Shown here in pieces: positions 1-5,289 of a stretch of 7,315 nt of DNA. The notes beneath the pieces were generated by a model. It was given only the letters and a program-made list of their open reading frames with translations, did not search any database and was not told where the DNA came from. This DNA is from Deltaproteobacteria bacterium. GTDB lineage: Bacteria; Myxococcota_A; Polyangia; Haliangiales; Haliangiaceae. The translations under genes were made by a program, and so were the position numbers. The stretch covers positions 1 to 7,315 of the forward strand of contig JACCQV010001199.1 of NCBI GenBank assembly GCA_013813945.1, read 5' to 3'. The stretch's first letter is position 1. Every line of letters begins with the position of its first letter.

Positions 1-183
1 GAGGGTACGGGGCGATTCGGCAAGGACGAACGCCGGTTCCTGGTGATGGCGCGGGGTTCTGCACTCGAGTGCGCTGCGGTCCTGGACGCCATGCAAGCCA
101 TCGGCATCGATGATCGACGAATCCCCGCCGGCCACACGTTGCTGGTCCGCATCGTCTCGATGCTGCCGAAGATGATCGCATGA
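1..183 (+). CDS. Four-helix-bundle protein, 3' end only (23S rRNA intervening-sequence type)
   Basis: The window opens inside this gene: frame 1 is open from base 1 and stops at TGA 181-183, leaving 60 C-terminal residues. The visible part reads as two amphipathic helices: an A-R-G-S-A-L-E-C segment (about residues 18-25), a turn around G-I-D-D, then G-H-T-L-L-V-R-I-V-S-M-L leading to the C-terminus. This pattern (small-residue/Glu helix, then a Leu/Met-rich final helix) is typical of the four-helix-bundle family first described from intervening sequences in 23S rRNA genes and related to the bAvd accessory protein of diversity-generating retroelements. The biochemical role of free-standing members is not established. 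No rRNA or reverse transcriptase is visible nearby, so it appears free-standing. The family usually runs to about 115-130 residues, so roughly half is missing to the left. The family call is from pattern memory. Confidence 0.72.
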   Translation, partial: EGTGRFGKDERRFLVMARGSALECAAVLDAMQAIGIDDRRIPAGHTLLVRIVSMLPKMIA

Positions 184-244
184 GCCGCCTACGCCGACGC
201 CTACGCTTACGCCAACGCCGGATCAACACAGCCGAACTCTGGGG

Positions 245-505
245 TTAGAGCGGCGCATCGATCGATCCGCCTGCGGAGTCGGGTAGGCCGATGGGCGCAT
301 CGATCGATCCGCTCGCGTCACCGACTCCGGCGTCACCGACTCCGGCGTCACCGACTCCGGCGTCACCGACTCCGGCATCGGGCGTTCCAGGCGCCGAGGC
401 TCCGATCGTGGACGTTCCACGCGGCACGACGGGGTAGTCACCGTCATCGCCTCCGGACCAGCATGCCGCCACGAACCAGATCAGCGCAGTGCAGATGCGG
501 TACAT
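245..505 (-). CDS. Small Asp/Ala/Gly-repeat lipoprotein
   Basis: An 86-residue protein starts at ATG 503-505 and stops at TAA 245-247. A TTG two codons upstream (509-511) is an alternative start. The N-terminus is a lipoprotein signal: a short hydrophobic run followed by the lipobox V-A-A-C, with the lipidated Cys at about residue 15, so export and anchoring in a membrane leaflet is expected. The mature part is low complexity and acidic: a D-D-G-D stretch, then four tandem G-V-G-D-A units encoded by perfect 15-bp DNA repeats, then two copies of G-S-I-D-A-P near the C-terminus. No folded domain follows. In myxobacteria such D-A-rich segments usually link the lipid anchor to a folded domain, so this may be a remnant or a minimal spacer protein. 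It lies downstream of the J-domain gene on the same strand, with a 97-bp gap. I do not recognise a function. Confidence 0.6.
   Translation of the reverse strand: MYRICTALIWFVAACWSGGDDGDYPVVPRGTSTIGASAPGTPDAGVGDAGVGDAGVGDAGVGDASGSIDAPIGLPDSAGGSIDAPL
252..312. repeat. 19-bp direct repeat pair flanking 23 bp
   Basis: GGCGCATCGATCGATCCGC is present at 252-270 and again at 294-312. Each copy contains the palindrome ATCGATCGAT. On the minus strand both encode the G-S-I-D-A-P motif near the C-terminus of the small lipoprotein, so this is a second, coarser internal duplication in that gene. Confidence 0.9.
316..375. repeat. 15-bp perfect tandem repeat, 4 copies
   Basis: The unit CGTCACCGACTCCGG occurs at 316-330, 331-345, 346-360 and 361-375 without a mismatch. 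On the minus strand it encodes the G-V-G-D-A repeats of the small lipoprotein. The unit length is a multiple of three, so copy-number change keeps the frame. Identity down to third codon positions points to recent expansion by slippage or unequal crossover. Confidence 0.95.
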
Positions 506-566
506 GACCAAACTCTAGCCACCGCGGTCAAGTCGGCAGTCCGCCCCACGATGGCCTCACTCATGA

Positions 567-580
567 CATGCGCGCGCATG
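567..580. repeat. 14-bp perfect palindrome in the gap between two minus-strand genes
   Basis: CATGCGCGCGCATG is its own reverse complement. It lies in the 97-bp gap after the J-domain gene (stop at 603-605) and before the small lipoprotein start (505). No T-tract follows on either strand, so it does not look like an intrinsic terminator. It could be an operator-like site or a chance GC-rich palindrome. Confidence 0.5.
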
Positions 581-602
581 TGCGCGATCGCTACATCGCA
601 CG

Positions 603-1157
603 TCAGTCGAGGCGCACGCGGAACGAAACCGTACGGATCATTCCCGGCAACAGGACGGACGGCGTGAGGACCGCTCCCTCGGTGACGCCCGGCGGTACCG
701 CGAGCCACGCGGTGAACAGCTCGTCGATGGGGCCGCTCGGAGAACGAACGGGTACCCACATCGAGACGCTGACCATGCCGCCCTCCGTGGCTTCCTGATC
801 ATCGACGAACAGCTCGATGACGTCGCCTTCCGCGCGGCGAGCGATGCCGCTGGCCAGCAGGATGTTGAGGGGGCGGCTCAGTCGCGTCAGCAACACGCCA
901 GGGGCACGACGTCTCGTGTCGGCAGTCGAAGTCGCGCCTATGCCTCGACTCCGATCGTACTCGGTGCGCGCGGCCGGATCTGACAGCACGGTGTACGCGG
1001 CGAGGAGCTTCTGAAAGATGTGCGTCGTGTCGGGCCCGGCGCGATCGGGATGCCACTTGAGGGCGAGCTGGCGCCAGATCCGCCGGAGCTCTGCATCATC
1101 GGCATGTGCGTCGATACCGAGCCACCCGTAGTAGTCGTCGTCGCGGTCGCTGCTCAC
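603..1157 (-). CDS. J-domain (DnaJ-like) co-chaperone, small, no zinc finger
   Basis: A 184-residue protein from GTG 1155-1157 to TGA 603-605. Residues about 8-69 form a J-domain: a D-Y-Y-G-W-L-G-I opening, a basic helix II (L-R-R-I-W-R-Q-L-A-L-K-W), the invariant H-P-D at 36-38, and a helix III/IV ending L-S-D-P-A-A-R-T-E-Y-D. This domain stimulates Hsp70 (DnaK) ATPase. The usual Gly/Phe linker and CxxCxGxG zinc fingers are absent. After a basic linker, the last ~90 residues are predicted beta-rich, and V-P-P-G-V-T-E-G-A-V-L resembles the V-P-P-G-V-x-x-G segment of DnaJ C-terminal substrate-binding domains. It is best seen as a short specialised J-protein whose client is unknown. The start rests on the J-domain edge: AAAGG lies directly against the GTG, too close for a standard ribosome-binding site, and the frame is open further upstream only as a shadow of neighbouring genes. 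Confidence 0.85.
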   Translation of the reverse strand: MSSDRDDDYYGWLGIDAHADDAELRRIWRQLALKWHPDRAGPDTTHIFQKLLAAYTVLSDPAARTEYDRSRGIGATSTADTRRRAPGVLLTRLSRPLNILLASGIARRAEGDVIELFVDDQEATEGGMVSVSMWVPVRSPSGPIDELFTAWLAVPPGVTEGAVLTPSVLLPGMIRTVSFRVRLD

Positions 1158-1190
1158 CCTTTGGAGCGTACCTGATGGTAGAGCTGGGCG

Positions 1191-1805
1191 ATGAAGCTCG
1201 TTGTCTTCGCGGTGCTGGTCGCGATCGGATGCAATTCGAAGAGCGAACCATCCGCTGGTGGCGCGCCGCCCGCAGCTCGTCCCACGGTCACCGATCCGCT
1301 GGGGTTCTGCGAGCGAGCTCGCATGGTGCTGATGGGTCGGCGCAAGTGCTTCCCCGAAGACACCTCGATCAACATGGCCTTCGAATCGATCATCGATCTC
1401 GTCAAGGCCCCTCCTGCGGAGCCGGAGGCGCGTCGCCGAGTCGGCGTGACGTGTGCCGTCATGCTCCAGGGCATGATGCGAGCGGAGGCGCCGAAGAACT
1501 GTCCCCTCGATGTCAGCGAGGAGGAGCGCGGCGAGCTCACGGCGTTCCTGACCGCCTGGTATGGCGAGCGCACCGCGCCACCGAAGACCGGTAACGCGGA
1601 CCTCGACGCCATGCTCGTCAAGCTCGCAGGTCAGCGAGATGCCGCGTGCGCATGCAAGGACCTCACGTGCGCGCGTGCGGCGGGCGCCGCGGTCGATGCC
1701 ACGCTGCCCTCGGATGTGCCGCCCTCTGCACGCGACGCGGCCGCGAAGATGGTGGACGAGGTCGCGCGTTGCAAGCAGCAGCTCGTGAACGCGCCGCCTC
1801 GCTGA
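1191..1805 (+). CDS. Cys-rich lipoprotein of unknown function
   Basis: A 204-residue protein from ATG 1191 to TGA 1803-1805. Residues 1-14 are a compact lipoprotein signal (M-K-L-V-V-F-A-V-L-V-A-I-G-C) with lipidated Cys14, followed by an N-S-K-S-E start and a Pro/Ala/Gly-rich linker (about 20-36). The mature domain has eight further cysteines (40, 53, 88, 104, 153, 155, 160, 194), an even number that suits disulfides in the periplasm or outside the outer membrane. A compact C-A-C-K-D-L-T-C cluster lies at 153-160. The rest is predicted mainly helical. It diverges from the J-domain gene with only 33 bp between starts, so promoters must overlap or lie inside the neighbours. The cysteine synthase gene follows on the same strand after 78 bp, so co-transcription is possible. 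I do not recognise a named family. Confidence 0.8.
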   Translation: MKLVVFAVLVAIGCNSKSEPSAGGAPPAARPTVTDPLGFCERARMVLMGRRKCFPEDTSINMAFESIIDLVKAPPAEPEARRRVGVTCAVMLQGMMRAEAPKNCPLDVSEEERGELTAFLTAWYGERTAPPKTGNADLDAMLVKLAGQRDAACACKDLTCARAAGAAVDATLPSDVPPSARDAAAKMVDEVARCKQQLVNAPPR

Positions 1806-1883
1806 GAGAAGCTGGAAGTCGCCCGTGCCGTGATCGCGGCGCGCTCCCGACACGCGGTCTCGAAAATTGGCGAGACTTGGCCC

Positions 1884-3362
1884 ATGGCCAGGCTTGCGCA
1901 CATCCTCGAGACCATCGGCCACACGCCGGTCGTCAAGATCACGCGACTCGCACCCGCTCACGTCAACCTGTACGTGAAGATCGAAGCGTTCAACCCGATG
2001 AGCTCGGTCAAGGACCGGCTCGCGCTCGGGGTCATCGAGGACGCAGAACGTAGCGGTGCGCTTCAGCCCGGGCAGACCGTGATCGAGGCGACCAGCGGCA
2101 ACACCGGGATTGGGCTGGCGATGGTGTGCGCACAGAAGGGATACCCGCTCGTCGTCGTGATGGGCGAGAACTTCAGCGTCGAGCGACGGCGGATGATGCG
2201 GTTCCTCGGCGCGAAGGTCGTGCTCACTCCGGCAGCGCTGCGAGGCACGGGCATGCTCGGCAAGGTCAACGAGCTCGCGAAGGCGCACGGCTGGTTCATG
2301 CCGCGGCAGTTCGAGAACGAAGCGAACGCAGACATGCACTCGCGCACCACAGCGGTCGAGATCCTAGAGGACTTCGCCGGTGAACGACTCGACTACTGGG
2401 TCACCGGCTACGGCACCGGCGGCACCCTGAAGGGCGTCTCACGCGTGCTCAAGGAGAGGCGCCCGGAGACCAAGATCATCCTGTGCGAGCCCGACAACTC
2501 GCAGGTGCTGGCGAGCGGCATCCCGCAAGCGCGAACGCCTGACGGAGCTCCGCTCGGCAGTCATCCGATGTCGCGACCGCATCCGGTGCAGGGGATCGGG
2601 CCAGACTTCATTCCCAAGCTGACCGATGATGCAGTTGCGGCGCAGTTCGTCGATCGCCTCGTCCCGGTGAACGGTGGCGACGCAATGCGCTGGTCGCGCG
2701 AGCTTGCGCGGCAGGAAGGCATCTTCTGCGGCATCTCGAGCGGCGCGGCCTTCGCGGCGGCCATCGAGGTCTGCAAGGACGCTCCGGCGGGCTCGACGAT
2801 CCTCGTGATGCTTCCCGACACCGGAGAGCGGTACCTGAGCACACCGCTGTTCGCGGAGATCGGCGCCGAGATGACGGCCGAGGAGGTCGCAATCGCCACG
2901 TCGACGCCGAATTTTCGGTTCGATGTTGCGCCGCCACCCGCTCCGCCATCGCCCACCGTCCAACCCACGCCGGAGGACGTGGCGTTCGTCCAGGAGACGA
3001 TCGCCGATGCCAGTCAGCCCGTGGTCATCTTCGCGCTCGAGTGGTGTGAGTTCTGCTGGGCGGTCCGCCGGATGTTCGCGCGCCACGGCATCCCTTACCG
3101 CGCCATCGATCTCGACTCCGTGCAGTATCAACCTGGCAATCGCGGCGGTCGGGTGCGTGCGGCGCTGACCGCGCAGACGTCGCTGATGACGATCCCGCAG
3201 GTCTTCGTCGGCGGCCAGCTCATCGGAGGTGCGACCGAGACCTTCGACGCCTATCGATCCGGGACGCTGCAGGAGCTGCTTGCCAGCAGCCACGTCGAGT
3301 ACGACAGGACGCTCAAGGTCGATCCATATTCGTTTCTCCCGACCTGGTTGCACCCGAGGTAG
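1884..3362 (+). CDS. Cysteine synthase (PLP fold II) fused to a C-terminal glutaredoxin
   Basis: A 492-residue two-domain protein. Residues 1 to about 340 are a fold-type II PLP enzyme of the O-acetylserine sulfhydrylase/cystathionine beta-synthase family: I-L-E-T-I-G-H-T-P near the N-terminus, PLP lysine K43 in S-S-V-K-D-R, T-S-G-N-T-G at 70-75 (substrate loop), G-T-G-G-T at 177-181 (phosphate cradle), G-I-S-S-G-A at 283-288 and L-P-D-T-G-E-R-Y at 310-317. Known family chemistry is O-acetylserine plus sulfide to cysteine, in the cytoplasm. After a Pro-rich linker (about 348-364) comes a glutaredoxin fold: V-V-I-F then C388-E-F-C391, the cis-Pro motif T-I-P-Q at 436-439 and V-G-G-Q-L-I-G-G. 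The protein ends in W-L-H-P-R. The fused Grx may supply reducing power or deliver sulfur (inference). Start ATG 1884 is chosen by family alignment; no good ribosome-binding site is visible, and an in-frame GTG at 1830 would add 18 residues. The stop is 6 bp from the convergent acetyltransferase stop. Confidence 0.93.
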   Translation: MARLAHILETIGHTPVVKITRLAPAHVNLYVKIEAFNPMSSVKDRLALGVIEDAERSGALQPGQTVIEATSGNTGIGLAMVCAQKGYPLVVVMGENFSVERRRMMRFLGAKVVLTPAALRGTGMLGKVNELAKAHGWFMPRQFENEANADMHSRTTAVEILEDFAGERLDYWVTGYGTGGTLKGVSRVLKERRPETKIILCEPDNSQVLASGIPQARTPDGAPLGSHPMSRPHPVQGIGPDFIPKLTDDAVAAQFVDRLVPVNGGDAMRWSRELARQEGIFCGISSGAAFAAAIEVCKDAPAGSTILVMLPDTGERYLSTPLFAEIGAEMTAEEVAIATSTPNFRFDVAPPPAPPSPTVQPTPEDVAFVQETIADASQPVVIFALEWCEFCWAVRRMFARHGIPYRAIDLDSVQYQPGNRGGRVRAALTAQTSLMTIPQVFVGGQLIGGATETFDAYRSGTLQELLASSHVEYDRTLKVDPYSFLPTWLHPR

Positions 3363-3368
3363 GGGCTG

Positions 3369-4166
3369 TCACGTCCACTCGGGGATGTCCGGGACGACGA
3401 TCGCCTCGACGTCGAGGTCGAAGCCGAAGTGCGCCGCGAGGGTCGCTCGTAGCTGCTTACGATCCGCGAGCTTCGTCGTCTCCGCACCCGGTCCGCGAAA
3501 CCGCGTGACGTCACGGTTGGCGATCGTGATGCGGCCGTCCTCGGTGAATGCGCGGAGCATCAGGCGTCTCGTGAACGGCGAGCTCGGGTGCGTCGCGGTG
3601 AAGTGATTCGCCATCTCGAAGTCGACCGGATAGTCGCGGGCCAGCGAGCTGACCCACGCGTTGACGGTCTTGTCCGGCGTGCGGACCTCGAGAACGAGCT
3701 CATCGGTGCCGCGCACCAGGCGGAACTGGTTCTCACCCGAATCGACCGGCGTACCGTCGACCGGCACCGGCACGCGCGGCGTGATGCCGCCGAAGCCGGG
3801 ATCGAGGACAAACGTCCCCTCCGGAAGCGCGACGGTGAGGAACATGTGCGTGCGTGGCGCCGCGGACTTCGCGACGACCAACGTGACGCGCGCGCTGTGG
3901 GTCGAGATGGTGAAGCCGATGCGATCGAGGACTGCGGCGAACAGCGTCGCGTGCTCGTAGCAGTAGCCGCCGCGGCGAGCGCGGACCAGCTTGGCCTGGA
4001 GGCTGTCGAGGTCGAGGCGCGGCGGTCGCCCGAGCAGGACGTCGAGGTTCTCGAACGGGATGGTCATCACGTGGCGATCGAGCAGACCGGAGACGGTCGC
4101 GAGGTCCGGGGCGAGTGGGCCGCGCCACCCGATCCGGTCGAGGTAGGCATCGAGGTCGAGGGTCAC
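3369..4166 (-). CDS. Arylamine N-acetyltransferase
   Basis: A 265-residue protein, close to the usual ~270-280 of bacterial arylamine N-acetyltransferases. These cytoplasmic enzymes move an acetyl group from acetyl-CoA to arylamines, hydrazines or related substrates through an acyl-cysteine. The catalytic triad is visible in order: Cys69 in R-R-G-G-Y-C-Y-E, His107 in R-T-H-M-F-L, and Asp122 in V-L-D-P-G-F-G. The N-terminal P-F-E-N-L-D-V-L-L-G-R-P (37-48) is a family signature. The residues after the catalytic segment are E-H-A-T-L-F, where most family members I recall have Asn-Gly in place of Ala-Thr. Start GTG 4164-4166 fits the family N-terminus, but no Shine-Dalgarno sequence precedes it, so initiation may be leaderless or weak. 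It diverges from the histone-like gene with 14 bp between start codons and converges on the cysteine synthase gene. Relatives also act in secondary metabolism (amide synthases); the substrate cannot be told here. Confidence 0.93.
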   Translation of the reverse strand: MTLDLDAYLDRIGWRGPLAPDLATVSGLLDRHVMTIPFENLDVLLGRPPRLDLDSLQAKLVRARRGGYCYEHATLFAAVLDRIGFTISTHSARVTLVVAKSAAPRTHMFLTVALPEGTFVLDPGFGGITPRVPVPVDGTPVDSGENQFRLVRGTDELVLEVRTPDKTVNAWVSSLARDYPVDFEMANHFTATHPSSPFTRRLMLRAFTEDGRITIANRDVTRFRGPGAETTKLADRKQLRATLAAHFGFDLDVEAIVVPDIPEWT

Positions 4167-4170
4167 GATG

Positions 4171-4175
4171 AGGAG
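4171..4175 (+). promoter_or_regulatory. Ribosome-binding site that favours a TTG start
   Basis: AGGAG at 4171-4175 is 5 nt before TTG 4181, an ideal spacing, but 14 nt before the in-frame ATG 4190, which is too far. It therefore argues that translation begins at TTG and adds Met-Arg-Ser before the ATG-encoded Met. It lies inside the 14-bp divergent gap to the acetyltransferase start. Confidence 0.55.
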
Positions 4176-4180
4176 TATCG

Positions 4181-5197
4181 TTGCGGTCCATGGCGAAGTC
4201 GAAGGCGAAGAAGCCCGCTCGGAGAAAGGCTGTCGCGAACAAGACGAAGCCGCAGACGAAGCCCCCGGCTGCGAAGAAGGCGAGGCAAGCCGCGAAGAAG
4301 GCCAAGGCTGGTGCGAAGCAGAAGCGACCTGCCGCGAGGAAGCAGCAGCCTGCTGCGAGGATGAAGCGGCATGCTGCGCAAAAGAAGCGCGCGGCTGCGA
4401 AGAAGAAGCAGTCCCCTGCGGGCAAGCTGCGCGCTGCTGCGAACAAGACCCGGCCCCCTGCGAACAAGCAGCGGCCTGCTGCGAACCGACCGCCGCCTCT
4501 CACGAAGCAGGCCTCTGCCGAGCGGCCCGCCGGTCCGCGGCCCGCGGCACCCGCACCGGTCGTCGGTCCCGACTGGCGGGCGGCGCTGCGCGCGGAGCTC
4601 GCGACCCGCGGCAACGACTTCGCCGCGTACCTGCGATCGCTCGCTGCATCCGGCTGGGAGCACGCCGATACGCCCGAGCTCGCGGGTCTCGAGCACTGGG
4701 GCACGATGCTGGCGCGCACGGATCCGATCACGGGCATCGGTGCGCTCGTGCGCGTCGCACAGCACGGGTTCCGGATCGCGGTGGACGCCGGTGGGATCGG
4801 CCTCGAGGGCATGGGGTTCCACGCGTCGGAGCCTGTGATGGATGGCGCGCCCGTCGAGACCCAGATCGAGCTCGCGGCGAGGTGGCTCGACGCCCCGGAT
4901 GCCGCGCACCTCGCGGCGGTCGCCGCAGCGATCGATCCATCGCGTCAGCTCCAGATCTGGGACGACGATCTGCGGCCGAGCGACGATCGAGCCCACTGGT
5001 GGTACCTCGACGTGGGCCAGTGCTGCGGTCACGCGATCACGCGGACCGGCGGCGATCCGCGGCAGCCTGGCTACTACGACTGGCCAGCCGAGACATGCGT
5101 GGGTCGGGGTCTCGTCGTCGCCGTGCGCGGGTTGCGCACCCAGGGCGCCGATCTCCGCACCATCCTCGCCGACGTGCGCGCGGCGATGATGGCTTGA
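4181..5197 (+). CDS. Histone-H1-like Lys/Ala tail fused to an unrecognised globular domain
   Basis: A 338-residue protein (335 if ATG 4190 is used). The first ~113 residues hold no Asp or Glu at all (first acidic residue E114) and are built of Lys, Arg, Ala, Pro and Gln. Residues 28-104 fall into eleven in-phase heptads of the form (R/K/Q)-P-A-A-x-K-x. Such tails resemble eukaryotic histone H1 C-termini and bacterial H1-like proteins such as AlgP or BpH1, and would be expected to be disordered and bind DNA or RNA (inference). A Pro-rich linker (114-130) leads to a folded domain from D131 to the end, starting W-R-A-A-L-R-A-E-L, containing G-L-E-H-W-G, a W-W-Y-L-D-V-G-Q-C-C-G-H segment near residue 275, and a helical C-terminus. 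I cannot assign this domain. The tail is in the frame that continues cleanly into the Trp/Tyr-rich domain, which supports this frame over the Glu/Cys-rich shadow frame. Confidence 0.82.
   Translation: MRSMAKSKAKKPARRKAVANKTKPQTKPPAAKKARQAAKKAKAGAKQKRPAARKQQPAARMKRHAAQKKRAAAKKKQSPAGKLRAAANKTRPPANKQRPAANRPPPLTKQASAERPAGPRPAAPAPVVGPDWRAALRAELATRGNDFAAYLRSLAASGWEHADTPELAGLEHWGTMLARTDPITGIGALVRVAQHGFRIAVDAGGIGLEGMGFHASEPVMDGAPVETQIELAARWLDAPDAAHLAAVAAAIDPSRQLQIWDDDLRPSDDRAHWWYLDVGQCCGHAITRTGGDPRQPGYYDWPAETCVGRGLVVAVRGLRTQGADLRTILADVRAAMMA
4262..4492 (+). repeat. 21-bp degenerate repeat, 11 units (heptapeptide tail)
   Basis: Eleven consecutive 21-bp units encode heptads from residue 28 to 104 of the histone-like protein, for example R-P-A-A-R-K-Q, R-P-P-A-N-K-Q and R-P-A-A-N-R-P. 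A core near CCTGCTGCGAA recurs. The DNA has diverged between units while the register is kept without indels, so the heptad spacing itself seems to be conserved. Confidence 0.85.
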
Positions 5198-5226
5198 ACC
5201 CGCGTTACGGTCCCGAGACGAGGAGA

Positions 5227-5289
5227 ATGCGCGACGTCCACATCCCGGCAGTATGCTATTTGAGCGCACCGCGCTGGGCCCATCGATGA
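5227..5289 (+). other. Possible 20-codon leader ORF overlapping the hrpA start (ATGA)
   Basis: ATG 5227 opens a 20-residue frame ending at TGA 5287-5289, which overlaps the hrpA ATG 5286-5288 as ATGA, a classic geometry for translational coupling. AGGAG at 5221-5225 lies just 1 nt before the ATG, which is too close for normal initiation. The peptide (starting M-R-D-V-H-I-P) has no recognisable motif. It may simply be an open stretch in GC-rich DNA. Confidence 0.2.

Noticed and set aside
1..183. Part of a diversity-generating retroelement (bAvd-like accessory protein)
   Set aside because: No reverse transcriptase, template/variable repeat pair or target gene is visible. The family also occurs free-standing.
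184..244. Terminator between the convergent first two genes
   Set aside because: Short direct repeats (TACGCC-like) are present, but I see no stable hairpin followed by a T-tract on either strand.
316..375. Short regular repeats as a CRISPR array
   Set aside because: Units are contiguous 15-mers without spacers, inside a coding frame, and there are no cas genes.
503..531. TTGACC (526-531, minus strand) as a -35 box for the small lipoprotein
   Set aside because: With standard spacing the -10 box would fall on the start codon, and no TATAAT-like element is present.
1830..1883. GTG 1830 as the start of the cysteine synthase-glutaredoxin gene
   Set aside because: The extra 18 residues do not resemble the family N-terminus, which begins right at ATG 1884. 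It is kept only as a possibility because neither start has a good ribosome-binding site.
1158..2339. Upstream extension of the J-domain reading frame on the minus strand to a 578-residue protein
   Set aside because: The added part is His/Arg/Asp-rich, has no domain, and lies antisense to two well supported plus-strand genes. It is open only because of GC bias.
4168..5289. 373-codon plus-strand frame with Glu/Cys-rich repeats overlapping the histone-like gene
   Set aside because: The repeats are the Lys/Ala heptads read one base out of frame, and the rest is Arg-rich nonsense, while the other frame gives a coherent folded domain.
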